Below, one piece after another: positions 53,127 through 61,596 of a DNA stretch of 64,000 nucleotides (positions are counted from its first letter, which is position 1; each line of letters starts with the position of its first letter). A program made the translations under genes and the position numbers. This DNA comes from RBG-16-66-20 sp052386675. GTDB lineage: Bacteria; Pseudomonadota; Gammaproteobacteria; Burkholderiales; SG8-39. The stretch covers positions 1 to 64,000 of the forward strand of contig JBQTJX010000014.1 in assembly GCA_052386675.1 (NCBI GenBank). Reading direction: 5' to 3'. The notes under the pieces were generated by a model, which worked only from the letters and a program-made list of their open reading frames with translations, was not told the origin of the DNA and searched no databases.

Positions 53127-55201
53127 TCCCACCTCTGGCTGCGGCGATAGAGCAGGAGTCCCAGGAGGAGGAGCAGCGATCCCAGGAGCAGGTCGAAGCG
53201 CGCGCTGGTCGCGCCGCGCGGCAGTTCGCCGTGCACTTGCCCTACATTCCCTTCCATGGTCCAGCCTTCGGGCAGGTTGGTCGGCAGGGACGCCGACTTG
53301 AGCAAAGCCTCCGCGGTGCGCGCCGGAGTCTTGTCTACCGCCACCAGGCTGGTGTAGCGGGACACCAACTGATGCTCCAGCGCCAGCTTCAGCACCGCCT
53401 CGCGAATGTCGTCCTCAGGGACGCCTTCGCGCATGCCATCCATCAAGGCGCCGATCCGTTCGCGCGCCCACAGTACCGACAGGGCATTCGCGCTTTCGGC
53501 TGGCGCTACCGGCACGCGGGCCATCCAGGCCTTGTCGCCCGCGGTCGCGGACACGGTGAGCGCCCCACCCAGCTTTTCCGCCGAGAACAGCACCATCACG
53601 GGCTCGCCGGCGTAGAGGTCGGGGACCTGCTTCGGCCACGCCTCGATGCCGACGGCGCCGCCCCAGTCGATGCGTACCCCCTTCAGAACCGGAGACTCCA
53701 GTTTCGAGAACAGCGCGTCCATCTTCTGCTTCACTTCCTCGATGCGGCCGATATAGGTAAAACTGCCGGCGCCGAACCGCGCGGCCCTGGACATGAAATG
53801 GCTGTTCGGCGCCGAGCCGATACCGACGGTGAACAGGCGAGAGTCGCCGAGGCGCTCGCGGATCATGCGGAACAGCTGGTCCTCGTTTCCCACAGCGCCA
53901 TCGGTGAGGAACACGATCTGGCGGATCCGCCCCGGCGTCTCCTTCCCGTCCAGCGCGAGGTCCAGAGCCCTTGCCATTTCGGTACCGCCGTTGGCGCGCA
54001 GGTCGCGCACCCAGCGTATCGAGGCCTCGAGGTTGTCGGGAGAGGCCGCTCTCGCTTCCGCGAAAAGCGGCCGTGCATGGCTGTTGAACTCGATGATGTT
54101 GAAGCGGTCGACGGGAGCAAGGCGTCGCACGGCGAGTTCAAGCGCCTCCTTCGCCTGCGCGATGGACGCGCCCTGCATCGAACCCGACGTATCAATGACG
54201 AAGATGGCCTCTCGCGGGATGGTGCTGTCAGGGCTCGCCTGGGCCGGCGGCACCACCATCACCAGGCCGTAGTGCCTGCCGTGCTTCAGTTCGGTGATTG
54301 CCGCGGCGGCGGGGACACGCCCGGACTCGAGTGTCCACTCCAGGACAAAGTCCTTGTTGGCGGGCGTGCCGGACGAAAGTGGATCGTGCAGCACTGCGCG
54401 GCACCCCGCCTCGCCGCAGGGACCGGTCTCGATGCGATGGGACGGGCTTCTAAGTTCCGCGACGGAGACGCCGGCATGGACGTCCACGCGAAGCGTCACC
54501 GGATTGCGCACGACGGATTTGCTCGCCGGCCGGAACAACGCCGTGGTGACGCGAGCGGCATCGGAGCCCTTGGCTTCGGCGGCCGGAAAGTACCGCGGGC
54601 CGACCACCATCGGAAAGCGCAGCGAGTAGCGCCCCTGGTCGTAGCGTAGCGTCTGCTGGTACTCGATCTCGATCTGGACCTCTTCGCCGGGGGCGATGTT
54701 GGCAACACTGGAGGTGAAGATGTTCGGCCGCTCCTGCTCCAGCAGCGCCGCACGCCGGCCCTCAGCCTTGGCTTGGGCGTAGGTGGCCCTGGCCTTCTCC
54801 TTTTCGCGGATTTCGCCTTCGACAAGCCGCTCGCCGATGCGCATCCGCAGCCGGTCCACCGCAGCGTCCTCGGGCAGCGGAAACACATAGGTGCCCTCGT
54901 ACCAGTCTGGCTGCGTGTTGCGGAAGCGCTGCGTCACCTTTGCCCGGGCCACGTGGCCGACCACCTGGATCTCGACATCGGTGGCGAGGAGCGGTGCGGT
55001 GAGCACGGCGCCTCCAGCCCGCGGCATGAGCAGCAGGCCACCATCGCGCTCGTGCTGGGCGGCCTGCGCGCTGCCAGACAGCAGCAGCACGGTGCCGGCC
55101 AGCACCAATCCGACCGACAGCGCGATGCAGGCGGCCAGCGAAACGAAAGTGAAAAGGTCGAGCAGGGCGAGGCGGGTAAGACTAGGGTTCTGGGTTTTCA
55201 T
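53123..55201 (-). CDS. Sortase target protein with VIT and VWA domains
   Basis: The 692-residue envelope protein begins with a membrane/signal segment (about 15-45), then a VIT domain (about 60-200; TDVEIQVVGHVARAKVTQRFRN and PNIFTSSVANIAPGEEVQIEI, shown by VARAKVTQRFRN). A von Willebrand A domain has the metal site DTSGSM starting at Asp337. The last 34 residues are a sorting signal: LPRGAT (about 660-665), a hydrophobic helix and a basic tail RRSQRW. This matches the marine proteobacterial sortase target family. It is the first gene of a two-gene minus-strand operon with the sortase, divergent from the response regulator. Confidence 0.92.
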   Translation of the reverse strand: MKTQNPSLTRLALLDLFTFVSLAACIALSVGLVLAGTVLLLSGSAQAAQHERDGGLLLMPRAGGAVLTAPLLATDVEIQVVGHVARAKVTQRFRNTQPDWYEGTYVFPLPEDAAVDRLRMRIGERLVEGEIREKEKARATYAQAKAEGRRAALLEQERPNIFTSSVANIAPGEEVQIEIEYQQTLRYDQGRYSLRFPMVVGPRYFPAAEAKGSDAARVTTALFRPASKSVVRNPVTLRVDVHAGVSVAELRSPSHRIETGPCGEAGCRAVLHDPLSSGTPANKDFVLEWTLESGRVPAAAAITELKHGRHYGLVMVVPPAQASPDSTIPREAIFVIDTSGSMQGASIAQAKEALELAVRRLAPVDRFNIIEFNSHARPLFAEARAASPDNLEASIRWVRDLRANGGTEMARALDLALDGKETPGRIRQIVFLTDGAVGNEDQLFRMIRERLGDSRLFTVGIGSAPNSHFMSRAARFGAGSFTYIGRIEEVKQKMDALFSKLESPVLKGVRIDWGGAVGIEAWPKQVPDLYAGEPVMVLFSAEKLGGALTVSATAGDKAWMARVPVAPAESANALSVLWARERIGALMDGMREGVPEDDIREAVLKLALEHQLVSRYTSLVAVDKTPARTAEALLKSASLPTNLPEGWTMEGNVGQVHGELPRGATSARFDLLLGSLLLLLGLLLYRRSQRWE

Positions 55202-55346
55202 GGGATGCCATTACGCTCGCCAGGAAAGGCGCGGCGGCGGCGCGATGCGGGCAAGGCGGAGAAGAATTCTGGCAAACCCGTGGCAGGGGGGCTTTGCGCC
55301 GGCGCGCGCCGAGTTTTCGTTGCTATAGTCGGCTCCGGTCCAGCCC

Positions 55347-56036
55347 ATGCGCCGCATCGCCATCGTCGAGGATGACCCCGCCATCCGAGCCAATACCTCG
55401 GAGGCGCTGCGCAAGCACGGCTTCGAAGTGGCCGCCTTTTCGGGGCGCGCCGAGGCACTGGCGGCGCTGCGCTCGCGTTTGCCCGAACTTGCCATCATCG
55501 ACATTGGCCTGGGGGACGATATCGATGGCGGCTTTTCGCTTTGCCGCGAGCTGCGCGCGCTGTCGGCGACGCTACCCATCATCTTCCTCACCGCGCGCGA
55601 CAGCGATTTCGACGTCGTCTCCGGGCTGCGTCTGGGCGCGGACGACTACCTGACCAAGGATGCGAGCCTGCCTCACCTGCTGGCGCGCATTGGCGCCCTG
55701 TTCCGCCGCGCCGAGTTGTCGCGCGAGCCGCAGCAGGAGGAGGAGAGACTGGAGCGAGGATCCCTGGCGCTCGACCTCAAGCGCTTCACCGTGGCGTGGA
55801 ACGGAAAACCGGTGGAACTCACGCTCACCGAATTCTGGATGGTGCACGCGCTGGCCCGGCACCCGGGCCACGTAAAGAACCGCGAGCAGTTGATGAGCGA
55901 GGCGCAGTTGGTGGTGGACGACGCCACCGTCACCTCGCACGTCAAGCGCATCCGGCGCAAATTCCAGGTCGTGGACCCGGACTTCGACCACATCGAGACC
56001 GCGTACGGCATGGGCTACCGCTGGAAGAGCCCTTGA
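55347..56036 (+). CDS. OmpR-type response regulator of the dedicated sortase system (PdsR-like)
   Basis: The 229-residue regulator has a receiver domain with Asp52 (LAIIDIGLG) and an OmpR/PhoB winged-helix domain (HVKNREQLMSEAQLVVDDATVTSHVKRIRRKF, recognised from TVTSHVKRIRRKF). It is divergent from the sortase-substrate operon across 145 bp, with a TATAGT -10-like box at 55324-55329. Its partner kinase follows. Such pairs beside class GN sortases are known as PdsR/PdsS. Confidence 0.88.
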   Translation: MRRIAIVEDDPAIRANTSEALRKHGFEVAAFSGRAEALAALRSRLPELAIIDIGLGDDIDGGFSLCRELRALSATLPIIFLTARDSDFDVVSGLRLGADDYLTKDASLPHLLARIGALFRRAELSREPQQEEERLERGSLALDLKRFTVAWNGKPVELTLTEFWMVHALARHPGHVKNREQLMSEAQLVVDDATVTSHVKRIRRKFQVVDPDFDHIETAYGMGYRWKSP

Positions 56037-56054
56037 CGCGCCGATGACATTCGC

Positions 56055-57683
56055 ATGAGATCCATCGGCCTGCGCGGCAAGCTCGCGCTGGTGGCCCTGG
56101 TGCTGCTGGCGCTGCCCTGGGCTGGCGTGATGTACGTGAACGAGATGGAGCGTGTCCTGCTGGACGGCCAGGAGCGGAACCTGCTCGCCACCGCGCGCGC
56201 GGTGGCCACTGCGCTGCACGACCGGCCGCAGCTCCTCAACGCGGCACCGGTGCGCGACGATCCGATGCGTCGCGAGGCCGAAGCGGAGTTGCGGCGGCTC
56301 GCGGAGCGCGCGCTGGAGCTGCCGGCGGAGCAGGTGATCCTTGAGCGCGAGCAGGCCCTGGCGGCGCGTGCGGCGCAGGAGGACATTGCTGCCATCCTGA
56401 AGGGCGTCGAGCGCACCGAGTCGCGCATCTGGGTGGTGAACCGGAAGTATCAGGTGCTGGCGCTGGCGGGCAGCCTGAAGAAGCCGGCGCGACACGGCGA
56501 AGACGACGAGGAATCAGGCCTGCGGCGTCTCTGGCGCAGCTTTGTTGGCGCGCTCATCCAGAGGCCCAGCGAGGAGTTCGCCGAGGCGGTACCCGACGAC
56601 GCGCTCGCCAGCGGGCGCGACATCGGCGCCGCGCTTCAGGGCGCGCCCGGAACGCGGGTACGCCGAACGCCGGACGGGCGCGCGATCGTGATGTCCGCGG
56701 CCAGCCCAATCTGGAATCGGGACCAGGTCGTGGGTGCGGTAGTGGTGGAAGAAACCACCAACCCGATTGCCACTTTGAGGAGTGGGGCGCTGGAACGCCT
56801 TCTGGTGCTGACCCTGACGGTGTTCGCGGGCGCGGCGGCGGTACTCCTCGCCTGGGCGACACGCCTGTCGCTGCGTATCCGGCGCCTTCGCGACGAAGCC
56901 GAGTCGGCGATCGATGCCCGCGGTCGGTTCACACGTCTCGCTTCTGGCTCGAACGCGGGTGACGAGATCGGCGACCTGTCACGCAGTTTCTCCGCGGTGC
57001 TGGGCAAGCTCGCACAGCACCACGCCTACCTGGAGAGCATGGCCGGGCGCCTGTCGCACGAACTGCGCACACCTATCGCTGTGGTGCGCTCGTCGCTGGA
57101 GAACCTGAAGCTGGCGCCGACGCCGGAGGAAAGCCGCACCTACATTGCCCGCGCCGAGGAAGGCCTGGCGCGCCTGTCGCGGATCCTGGAGCGCATGGGC
57201 GAAGCGAACCGCCTGGAGCAGGGCTTGTCGGCCGCAGCGCGCGAGCGCTTCGACGCGGTGCCGGTGGTGCGAGGCTGCGTGGAGGGCTACCGGATGGCCT
57301 ACGCGCCGCGCGCATTCGACCTGGAGCTTCCGGGCTCGCCAACCCTCGTTGACGGCGCACCCGATCTGCTGGCGCAGATGCTGGACAAGCTGGCGGAGAA
57401 CGCCGCCGACTTCGCCGCGCCGGGGACGCCGGTCCGCGTCTCGCTCGCCGTGATCGGCGGCGGCGTCCGGCTGATCGTGGAGAACGAGGGACCGCCTATC
57501 CCTGAGGCGGTCAAGGACACCCTTTTCGGCTCCATGGTGTCCGGCCGCGCCGGGCATTCGGGCACCGATCCCCACCTCGGGCTGGGCCTCTACGTGGCGC
57601 GGCTGATCGCGGAGTTCCACGGTGGCGGCGTCGCCGCTGAGAACCTGTCGCACGGCGTGCGTGTCACCGTGACGCTGCCTTAG
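56055..57683 (+). CDS. Sensor histidine kinase of the dedicated sortase system (PdsS-like)
   Basis: The 542-residue sensor has two membrane segments (about 10-30 and 250-275) around a 220-residue periplasmic domain. A HAMP linker, HisKA with His335 in LSHELRTPIAVVRSS, and an ATPase domain with ENEGPPIPE and GLGLYVARLIAEFHGG follow. It probably senses envelope state and controls the sortase and its substrate through the regulator. The gap between the two genes is 18 bases. Confidence 0.88.
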   Translation: MRSIGLRGKLALVALVLLALPWAGVMYVNEMERVLLDGQERNLLATARAVATALHDRPQLLNAAPVRDDPMRREAEAELRRLAERALELPAEQVILEREQALAARAAQEDIAAILKGVERTESRIWVVNRKYQVLALAGSLKKPARHGEDDEESGLRRLWRSFVGALIQRPSEEFAEAVPDDALASGRDIGAALQGAPGTRVRRTPDGRAIVMSAASPIWNRDQVVGAVVVEETTNPIATLRSGALERLLVLTLTVFAGAAAVLLAWATRLSLRIRRLRDEAESAIDARGRFTRLASGSNAGDEIGDLSRSFSAVLGKLAQHHAYLESMAGRLSHELRTPIAVVRSSLENLKLAPTPEESRTYIARAEEGLARLSRILERMGEANRLEQGLSAAARERFDAVPVVRGCVEGYRMAYAPRAFDLELPGSPTLVDGAPDLLAQMLDKLAENAADFAAPGTPVRVSLAVIGGGVRLIVENEGPPIPEAVKDTLFGSMVSGRAGHSGTDPHLGLGLYVARLIAEFHGGGVAAENLSHGVRVTVTLP

Positions 57684-57693
57684 AATCGGCCGC

Positions 57694-59175
57694 TTGCAGA
57701 CGCAAGCTCCCCTGTCGGATAGCCTGGACCTCCTGGTCGTCGGCGGCGGCATCAATGGCGCCGGGATCGCGCGCGACGCGGCCGGCCGCGGGATGACGGT
57801 GCTGCTGGTGGAGAAGGATGACCTCGCCTCAGCGACCTCGTCGTGGTCCTCCAAGCTCATCCACGGCGGCCTGCGATACCTGGAGCAGTACGAGTTTCGC
57901 CTGGTCGCGGAGGCGCTCGCCGAGCGCGAAGTACTGCTCAAGGTCGCGGCGCATCTGGTCTGGCCGGCGCGTTTCGTCATGCCGCACGTGCCCGAACTGC
58001 GGCCTCGCTGGATGATCCGCGCCGGACTGTTCCTCTATGACCACCTGTCACGCCGAGCCAGCCTGCCGGGCTCGCGTGCAGTGCGACTCGACGCGCCGCC
58101 GTACAACGCGGGCCTGAACGAGCGCCTGAAGCATGGCTTCATCTATTCCGACTGCCGGGTGGACGATGCCCGGCTGGTGATTGCCAATGCGCTGGACGCA
58201 CAGTCCCGCGGCGCCCGAATCCTGACGCGGGTGGCCTGCCTGGAGGCGCGACGCGAGGGCGCGCTGTGGTACGCGACGCTCTCCAACGGCGAACGGGTGC
58301 GCGCCCGCGCCGTGGTCAATGCCGCAGGCCCGTGGGTGAAGCGGGTCCTGAACGAGCGACTCGGCCAGGCGTCCGAAGACCGGGTGCGGTTGGTGAAGGG
58401 CAGCCACATCATGCTGCCGAGGCTGTACGAGGGAGAGCACGCCTTTATCCTGCAGAACAATGATCGACGTGTCGTGTTCATGATTCCCTACGGCGACCTG
58501 CACACGCTGGTCGGCACCACTGACGTGCAGCAGGCGGACGAGAACGAGCAGCCGCGCGCCACCGAGGAGGAAGTGGGGTATCTGTGCCGCGCGGTGAACC
58601 GATACCTGAAGCAGCCCGCGCGCCCGCAGGACGTGGTATGGCGCTACTCCGGCGTGCGACCCCTGTACGACGACGGTTCGGACGATCCGTCTGCGGTGAC
58701 GCGCGACTACACGCTGCGCGTGGACGACGCCGGCGGCACGGCGCCGGTGTTGTCGGTCTTCGGCGGCAAGATCACGACCTATCGGCGCCTGGCCGAGCAT
58801 GCGATGGAGAAGCTGGCGCCGTACTTCCCTGGCATGAGGCCCGCGTGGACCGACGGACCGCCACTATTGGGCAGCGATTTCGGGGGTGTCTCGCGCAGGG
58901 AGGCCCGTGACGCCTTCTTCCAGACCCATCCGCATATTCCAGAGTACATCCTGCGCGGCATCTTCCGACGCCATGGCGTGCAGGCGCCGGCGGTGGTGGG
59001 AGACGGTGACCTGGGCGAGGACTACGGCGCGGGCCTCACTGCGCGCGAGGTGCGCTGGCTCATGGAGAACGAGTGGGCGCGCACCGCCGAAGACGTGCTG
59101 TGGCGGCGCACCAAGGCCGGGCTTCTCATGACCGGCGCGCAGCATGAACGCGTCAAGGCTGCAGTGGGCGACTGA
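57694..59175 (+). CDS. glpD: Glycerol-3-phosphate dehydrogenase (aerobic, FAD)
   Basis: The 493-residue membrane-associated flavoenzyme oxidises glycerol-3-phosphate to dihydroxyacetone phosphate and passes electrons to quinone. The FAD motif LLVVGGGINGAGIARDAAGRG and the GlpD signature SSKLIHGGLRYLEQYEF (seen as SKLIHGGLRYLE) are at the N-terminus, with FGGKITTYR later and a C-terminal DAO_C domain. The start is TTG 57694, directly 7 bases after a TAGAAT -10-like box that overlaps the kinase stop, so the message may be leaderless. Its stop overlaps the start of the HAD gene (TGATG). Confidence 0.92.
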   Translation: MQTQAPLSDSLDLLVVGGGINGAGIARDAAGRGMTVLLVEKDDLASATSSWSSKLIHGGLRYLEQYEFRLVAEALAEREVLLKVAAHLVWPARFVMPHVPELRPRWMIRAGLFLYDHLSRRASLPGSRAVRLDAPPYNAGLNERLKHGFIYSDCRVDDARLVIANALDAQSRGARILTRVACLEARREGALWYATLSNGERVRARAVVNAAGPWVKRVLNERLGQASEDRVRLVKGSHIMLPRLYEGEHAFILQNNDRRVVFMIPYGDLHTLVGTTDVQQADENEQPRATEEEVGYLCRAVNRYLKQPARPQDVVWRYSGVRPLYDDGSDDPSAVTRDYTLRVDDAGGTAPVLSVFGGKITTYRRLAEHAMEKLAPYFPGMRPAWTDGPPLLGSDFGGVSRREARDAFFQTHPHIPEYILRGIFRRHGVQAPAVVGDGDLGEDYGAGLTAREVRWLMENEWARTAEDVLWRRTKAGLLMTGAQHERVKAAVGD

Positions 59176-59960
59176 TGAAGCCGATCGCCGAACTGTCCGG
59201 CGCCACCCGCCTGAAGGGCCTGCTGTTCGATATCGACGACACGCTCACCACCGGCGGCGCGCTGACGGCCGAAGCCTATGGCGCCATGGAGCGATTGAAG
59301 CGCGCCGGCAGGCTGGTGGTGCCCATCACCGGCCGTCCGGCGGGCTGGTGCGACCACATCGCGCGCATGTGGCCGGTGGACGCAGTTGTGGGCGAGAACG
59401 GCGCGTTCTATTTCCTGATGGCGGGGGGCAGGCTGAAAAAGTGTTTCCAGGATGATGCCGCGACGCGCGCGGAAAAGCGCTCGCGGCTGGATGCGATTGC
59501 GCGCCGCATCCTCGCTGAAGTGCCCGGCTGTGCGATCGCTTCGGACCAGGCGTATCGCGAGACCGACCTCGCGATCGATTTCTGCGAGGACGTGCCGCCG
59601 CTGGGCCTGGAGTCCGCGACGAGGATCAAGACCCTGATGGAGGCCGGGGGCCTGACAGCGAAGGTCAGTTCCATTCATGTCAACGGCTGGTTCGGTGCCT
59701 ACGACAAGCTGGGAATGGCGCGGCGCCTGTTCGTGGAACGCTTCGGCGTGGACCTCGAAGCGGCCAATGGCGAGTACGCGTTCGTCGGAGATTCGCCCAA
59801 CGACGCGCCCATGTTCGTGTTCTTCGAGAACTCGGTGGGCGTAGCCAACGTGCGGCGCTTCGGCTTGCGGCCGGAGTCGGCGCCGAGGTACGTCACCCGC
59901 GCCAAGGCAGGCGAGGGTTTCGCGGAACTGGTCGCGCACCTGCTCCAGGGACCGGGCTGA
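59175..59960 (+). CDS. HAD-superfamily (IIB) phosphatase
   Basis: The 261-residue cytosolic phosphatase has the DxD motif Asp19-Ile-Asp21 (LLFDIDDTLTT), the ITGRP motif II, and FVGDSPNDAPMF (motif IV), with a type IIB cap between. This resembles the Cof/mannosyl-3-phosphoglycerate phosphatase group that acts on sugar phosphates. It is translationally coupled to glpD and to the TauE permease (TGATG at both ends), so a role around glycerol or sugar phosphate turnover is reasonable but unproven. Confidence 0.87.
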   Translation: MKPIAELSGATRLKGLLFDIDDTLTTGGALTAEAYGAMERLKRAGRLVVPITGRPAGWCDHIARMWPVDAVVGENGAFYFLMAGGRLKKCFQDDAATRAEKRSRLDAIARRILAEVPGCAIASDQAYRETDLAIDFCEDVPPLGLESATRIKTLMEAGGLTAKVSSIHVNGWFGAYDKLGMARRLFVERFGVDLEAANGEYAFVGDSPNDAPMFVFFENSVGVANVRRFGLRPESAPRYVTRAKAGEGFAELVAHLLQGPG

Positions 59961-60751
59961 TGGACTGGTGGCCGGCCTACCTCGCCATCGGGGCGACGGT
60001 GGGTTTCCTGGCCGGGCTGCTGGGCATTGGCGGCGGCATGGTGATGGTGCCCATGCTCGTCTTCGTTTTCACCGCCAAGGACTTTCCGCCGCAGCACCTG
60101 ATGCATCTGTCGCTCGCGACCTCGATGGCGACAATCCTGTTCACCTCGGTCGCCTCGGTGGGCGCGCACCATCGCCACGGCGCGGTGGACTGGGCGGTGG
60201 CGAAATCCATGGCGCCGGGCATCGTAGCCGGAGCGCTGGTGTGTTCCATCGGCGCGGGCTTCGTGCCGACGCGGCCGCTGGCCATTTTCTTTTCCTGCTT
60301 CATGTTCTATGCCGCGCTGCAGATGTTTTTCGAGGTCAAGCCGAAACCTTCGCGGCAACTGCCGGGGCCGGGCGGGTTGTTCGCCGCCGGCGCCGCGATC
60401 GGCGGCTTCTCCAGCGTGCTCGCAGCGGGCGGCGCGTTCCTGTCCATTCCGTTCCTCGCACGCTGCAACGTGCCGCTGAAGCGCGCCATCGGCACCGCCG
60501 CGGCCAACGGCTTCCCGATCGCGGTCGCGGGAACGGTGGGTTACGTGGTCCAGGGCTTTCGTACGAGCGGGCTGCCCGAGTGGTCGCTGGGCTATGTCTA
60601 CCTGCCCGCGCTGGCGCTTGTCGTGGTGACCAGCATGCCGCTGGCGCCGCTGGGCGCGCGCCTTGCACATCGACTGCCGGTAAAGCCGCTGCGCATCCTG
60701 TTCGCGCTCACGCTGCTCGCGCTCGCTCTGCGCATGGCTTTCGCCGTGTAG
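59960..60751 (+). CDS. TauE/SafE family sulfite/anion permease
   Basis: The 263-residue inner-membrane protein has seven to eight hydrophobic segments and the family's two glycine-rich repeats (ATVGFLAGLLGIGGGMVMVP and AAIGGFSSVLAAGGAFLSIP, shown by LLGIGGGMVMVP). It probably exports or imports an organosulfur compound or small anion. It is the third gene of the glpD-HAD-TauE coupled set; its link to them is unclear. Confidence 0.9.
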   Translation: MDWWPAYLAIGATVGFLAGLLGIGGGMVMVPMLVFVFTAKDFPPQHLMHLSLATSMATILFTSVASVGAHHRHGAVDWAVAKSMAPGIVAGALVCSIGAGFVPTRPLAIFFSCFMFYAALQMFFEVKPKPSRQLPGPGGLFAAGAAIGGFSSVLAAGGAFLSIPFLARCNVPLKRAIGTAAANGFPIAVAGTVGYVVQGFRTSGLPEWSLGYVYLPALALVVVTSMPLAPLGARLAHRLPVKPLRILFALTLLALALRMAFAV

Positions 60752-60760
60752 GTACGGTCG

Positions 60761-61048
60761 TCACGTTTCGTAGTCGGCGATCCAGTGTTCGTCGGCGAGT
60801 GGATCCACGATGGCGCGCGTCTCCGCGTGCGCCGGGTGCCGATGGTATGCGGCAAGCGCCTCGCGGCTCTCGAATTCCGAATAAAGCGCAAAGTGCACGC
60901 CGCGACGCCCGGTGTTGAAACTCGCGCCGGCTTCGATTCGGATGAGGCCCGGGATGCGCCCGTTCTGCGCCTCGAGCGCGCGCTTCACCCGGCCCAGACT
61001 GTCGCCATCCGGCGACTTGAATTTCCACAGAACGATGTGCTTCACCAT
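60761..61048 (-). CDS. Dabb (stress-responsive A/B barrel) domain protein
   Basis: This 95-residue ferredoxin-like barrel begins with the Dabb signature MVKHIVLWKFK and has the conserved pattern LYSEFESREALAAYHRHPAH followed by DYET. Members form dimers with roles from stress response to small enzymatic reactions. It is read toward the TauE gene and diverges from the EF-hand/BON gene 45 bases away. Confidence 0.88.
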   Translation of the reverse strand: MVKHIVLWKFKSPDGDSLGRVKRALEAQNGRIPGLIRIEAGASFNTGRRGVHFALYSEFESREALAAYHRHPAHAETRAIVDPLADEHWIADYET

Positions 61049-61093
61049 GTGTCGAATGAGGGCAGTCCCGTATCAAAACCAATGGAGGCATGC

Positions 61094-61552
61094 ATGAGGA
61101 AGCTGATCGTAATCGCTTTGGCCGCCGCCTGTGCGGGTCCCGTGTCTGCGCAGCAGAAGAAGGAGTCGGGCAACGCGGCGTTTGATGCGCTCGACCGCAA
61201 TGGAGACGGCGTGCTCAGCCGCGAGGAGCTCGCGGCCGACAACGAGCTCGCCAAGCGCTTCAGCAGGTTCGACGCCAACAGAAACGGGAGCTGGGATGCC
61301 AATGAGTATGTGACCGCGAACCGGGACAACGATGGCCGAGTCCTTGCCGACACCGCCGTGACCACGAAAGTCAAGGCGTTGCTGCTCGCGGAGAAAGGGA
61401 TTCCCTCGACGGCGATCTCGGTGGAGACCTATGAAGGCCGCGTGCTGTTGTCCGGCTTCGTCGAGTCAGAGACCGTGCGGTCGAAGTCGGGCAAGGTGGC
61501 CGCCGGCGTCTCCGGAGTGAAACGGGTTCAGAACAACCTGGTCGTGAAGTAG
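61094..61552 (+). CDS. Secreted EF-hand / BON domain protein
   Basis: The 152-residue protein has a signal peptide (RKLIVIALAAACAGPVSAQ), two EF-hand calcium loops (DRNGDGVLSREE and DANRNGSWDANE) and a C-terminal BON domain (about 85-152; GRVLLSGFVESETVRSKSG). The combination suggests a calcium-responsive periplasmic or outer-membrane stability protein. ATG 61094 has GGAGG five bases before it; ATG 61082 is an alternative without a good site. Confidence 0.85.
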   Translation: MRKLIVIALAAACAGPVSAQQKKESGNAAFDALDRNGDGVLSREELAADNELAKRFSRFDANRNGSWDANEYVTANRDNDGRVLADTAVTTKVKALLLAEKGIPSTAISVETYEGRVLLSGFVESETVRSKSGKVAAGVSGVKRVQNNLVVK

Positions 61553-61557
61553 CTTTC

Positions 61558-61576
61558 GCGGCGTTGCGCCGCTTTT
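61558..61576 (+). terminator. Rho-independent terminator
   Basis: GCGGCG (61558-61563), TTG, CGCCGC (61567-61572), TTTT. It begins 6 bases after the EF-hand/BON gene. Confidence 0.7.
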
Positions 61577-61596
61577 CGTCGGTACAATCGCGGGCC

